A stretch of 64,000 nt of DNA. Source: Anaerostipes sp. 992a. Its GTDB lineage: Bacteria; Bacillota; Clostridia; Lachnospirales; Lachnospiraceae. The DNA is taken from the NCBI RefSeq assembly GCF_001940245.1, contig NZ_MJIG01000004.1, forward strand, positions 62,001-126,000, written 5' to 3'. The first letter of the stretch is position 1. The number at the start of each line of letters is the position of its first letter. The translations under genes were made by a program, and so were the position numbers. Positions 62,970-64,000 of the stretch are shown in pieces. A model generated the notes under the pieces. That model saw only the letters and a program-made list of their open reading frames with translations, had not been told where the DNA came from and searched no databases.

Positions 62970-63640
62970 TATCGGAAAAATGCGGGTTTCTTTGACTATG
63001 GGATAGTGAGTGAGAACGAAATCATTCCGATTAGCAATCAGACTACGGAGCTTCCAAATCTGATACATGTTTTCTCTTGTTCTATACCATGACAGACGAA
63101 AATCTTATTTCTCGTCCAGGGACAAATGGCTATGTAAGCAAGCTTCCAGCCATTTGTCCTTATGGACGACCAAAAGCATTGCTTTTGGTAAAGATTTTCT
63201 GCCTGAGAAAACATGTAAGCTCCTTCGCAGATTGCTTTACCGGAATGGTTTCGTTCTTTGTAGTATATTGGCTTCTCTCATATTCGTGTGGAGAAACGGA
63301 GTGTGGCAAAGAAGAAAACTTCTCCGAAAGCGACATATGCGGAATGTTAGAACAACCTGTTGGCTGGATTCTATCACCAGAACTGCTTCAGGCATCGAAG
63401 ATGACTGTTTTCCATAGGACAGTTGGTAGGGAAGTTTACTTACCTTTCCAACTGTTATGGAAAAAAGGAATGCAGTTCGTCTTGTGCCATGCCAAGCCCG
63501 ACTAGCGGAGCGGATTAGGGTTTGGCTCGGGGTAAATCCAGACAGCTTTGGTTGTTCTTACGTTCTGGCATCCTAGGCGCAGGAGGAGAAATTTTCTTCT
63601 TCATTTAGTCCACAAAACCCGCATTTAATGGACTATAAGT
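62970..63640 (+). ncRNA. Large ornate structured noncoding RNA (candidate)
   Basis: Long-range perfect complementarity frames the region: AAATGCGGGTTT (62978-62989) with AAACCCGCATTT (63615-63626), and ACATGTTTTCTC (63065-63076) with GAGAAAACATGT (63205-63216). Nested within the latter are GAAAATCTT (63098-63106) with AAGATTTTC (63191-63199), a 12-bp stem at 63118-63160 (GGACAAATGGCT) and a 9-bp stem with a 3-nt loop at 63169-63189. A second arm has GAACTGC (63380-63386) with GCAGTTC (63472-63478), enclosing a long hairpin at about 63407-63465. GCCAAGCCC/GGGTTTGGC pairs at 63491-63527. It has a -10 box and a terminator. I do not recognise the class; OLE, ROOL and GOLLD are comparable in size. 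Confidence 0.72.
63606..63635 (+). other. Alternative 3' hairpin of the structured RNA
   Basis: TAGTCCA (63606-63612) pairs with TGGACTA (63629-63635). Its loop contains the 3' strand of the closing helix, so the two pairings would form a pseudoknot or compete. Confidence 0.55.
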
Positions 63641-63654
63641 ATTATAAAAAACAC

Positions 63655-63709
63655 AGGAGCTGTGCTAAAGAAGTGAAATTCGCTTCGTTTAGCAACAGCT
63701 CCTTTCTTA
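63655..63709. terminator. Bidirectional terminator after the structured RNA
   Basis: AGGAGCTGT / ACAGCTCCT, GCTAAA / TTTAGC and GAAG / CTTC form one long stem, followed by TTTCTT on the plus strand and by TTTTTT on the minus strand. It ends the RNA and the PepSY gene. Confidence 0.88.
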
Positions 63710-63715
63710 CTGATT

Positions 63716-64000
63716 TCAGTCATCATAAACTGATTCTGCTTCCCATTCAAGAATCTTTCCTGTGGAAGCATCGATTTCAAAATCATATTCCATTTCCTCA
63801 TAAATGACAGAGCCTTCGTAAATCTGTCTTCCATCATCTTCATCCAAATGGATTCGAACATCGGATTCCTGTGCACCCTTCACTTTTGCTAAGACTTTCT
63901 TGATCGCAGTGTCTTTACTTACCTTTACATCTGTACGATCCGTTCCAAAATCATCTTCAATCTCCGTATCCTTACTTCTAATGGTTCCATCGGATGCATC
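63716..64000 (-). CDS. PepSY domain protein (partial)
   Basis: The last 94 residues of a protein that continues past the right edge. They form a PepSY-like domain: VSKDTAIKKVLAKVKG, then YEGSVIYEEMEYDFEIDAST and KILEWEAE, the repeated two-strand pattern ending in D-x-x-TG-I. PepSY proteins are usually secreted or membrane-anchored inhibitors or sensors. The N-terminus and any signal peptide are not visible. Confidence 0.85.
   Translation of the reverse strand, partial: DASDGTIRSKDTEIEDDFGTDRTDVKVSKDTAIKKVLAKVKGAQESDVRIHLDEDDGRQIYEGSVIYEEMEYDFEIDASTGKILEWEAESVYDD

Larger units (their letters stand above)
62894..63715 (+). other. Gene-poor region holding a large structured RNA
   Basis: No credible protein gene is present in these 820 nt. 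Two open frames of 116 and 142 codons overlap in different registers between 63067 and 63505; they lack a strong ribosome binding site and any recognisable sequence. The space is filled by the candidate RNA and its terminator. Confidence 0.6.

Noticed and set aside
63067-63505. Two overlapping open frames of 116 and 142 codons inside the structured RNA
   Set aside because: They overlap in different registers, lack a strong ribosome binding site, have no recognisable motif, and the underlying DNA is better explained by long RNA stems.
63625-63876. An 83-codon frame on the minus strand over the PepSY end and terminator
   Set aside because: It is out of register with the PepSY frame, which runs to the window edge, and it crosses a strong terminator.
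1-64000. CRISPR array, prophage or integrative element
   Set aside because: No spaced direct repeats, integrase, phage structural or conjugation genes were seen; the group II intron is the only clear mobile element.

Overview
The window reads as a chromosomal stretch of a low-GC, strictly anaerobic Clostridia, most likely a Lachnospiraceae member. The evidence is the AT-rich sequence, strong purine-rich ribosome binding sites, oxygen-defence proteins of anaerobes (rubrerythrin, FprA-type flavoprotein), a minimal SufC/SufB-like pair, a NifU-like scaffold beside a GGGtGRT protein, pyrBI, and the cluster rel / MBL hydrolase / hemZ / hisS. I assign it at about family level; genus is not resolved. 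Most genes are on the minus strand. Nothing looks like a prophage or a large genomic island.

Layout. 1-6.3 kb: a uracil-DNA-glycosylase-like fusion running off the left edge, a small membrane protein, a RelQ-like alarmone synthetase, a Na/Pi cotransporter with a phosphate-binding lipoprotein whose two halves are in swapped order, and a FliB-like protein. 6.3-9.1 kb: a rubredoxin-like/glutamate-synthase-like flavoprotein, rubrerythrin and a secreted 3D-domain protein. 9.1-14.2 kb: two glycosyltransferases flanking a VTT membrane protein, tRNA-Pro, an AI-2E-type membrane protein and DegV. 14.3-21.7 kb: a molybdopterin oxidoreductase, a complete group IIC intron placed directly behind the fprA terminator, fprA, a Crp/Fnr regulator and an L,D-transpeptidase. 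21.8-29 kb: a tiny membrane protein, the GGGtGRT/NifU-like pair, a left-handed beta-helix protein, topB, a LUD protein and an NSS transporter. 29-39.7 kb: glyA, an ACT didomain protein, aspS, suf genes, a flavin reductase, two repeat-containing ATP-grasp proteins and hisS. 39.8-46.2 kb: HD-GYP protein, hemZ, MBL hydrolase, rel, pyrI and pyrB. 46.3-52.9 kb: DUF2156, an Lrp regulator with a terminator in its leader, dxs, two complementary RlmH-like proteins, tRNA-Arg, a thioesterase and a YugP-type peptidase. 53-62.9 kb: nth, a second AI-2E protein, yebC, a CBS/CorC protein, mazF, alr, nnr, acpS, rex and an ABC-F ATPase.

The most unusual element is 62,970-63,640: about 650 nt without a credible gene that can fold into a large RNA. 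It has a 12-bp closing helix, a second perfect 12-bp long-range helix, a 9-bp helix nested inside that one, and several long local hairpins. It has its own -10 box and a strong terminator. I propose a large ornate noncoding RNA; I could not test it against the known large classes.

Other points of note are the apparent circular permutation of the PstS-like protein, the RlmH pair that looks mutually complementary (one lost the C-terminal tail, the other the SAM-binding loop), the UDG / Cys cluster / degenerate RelA-type HD fusion, the orphan MazF behind alr, and the promoter-proximal terminator upstream of the Lrp-type gene.
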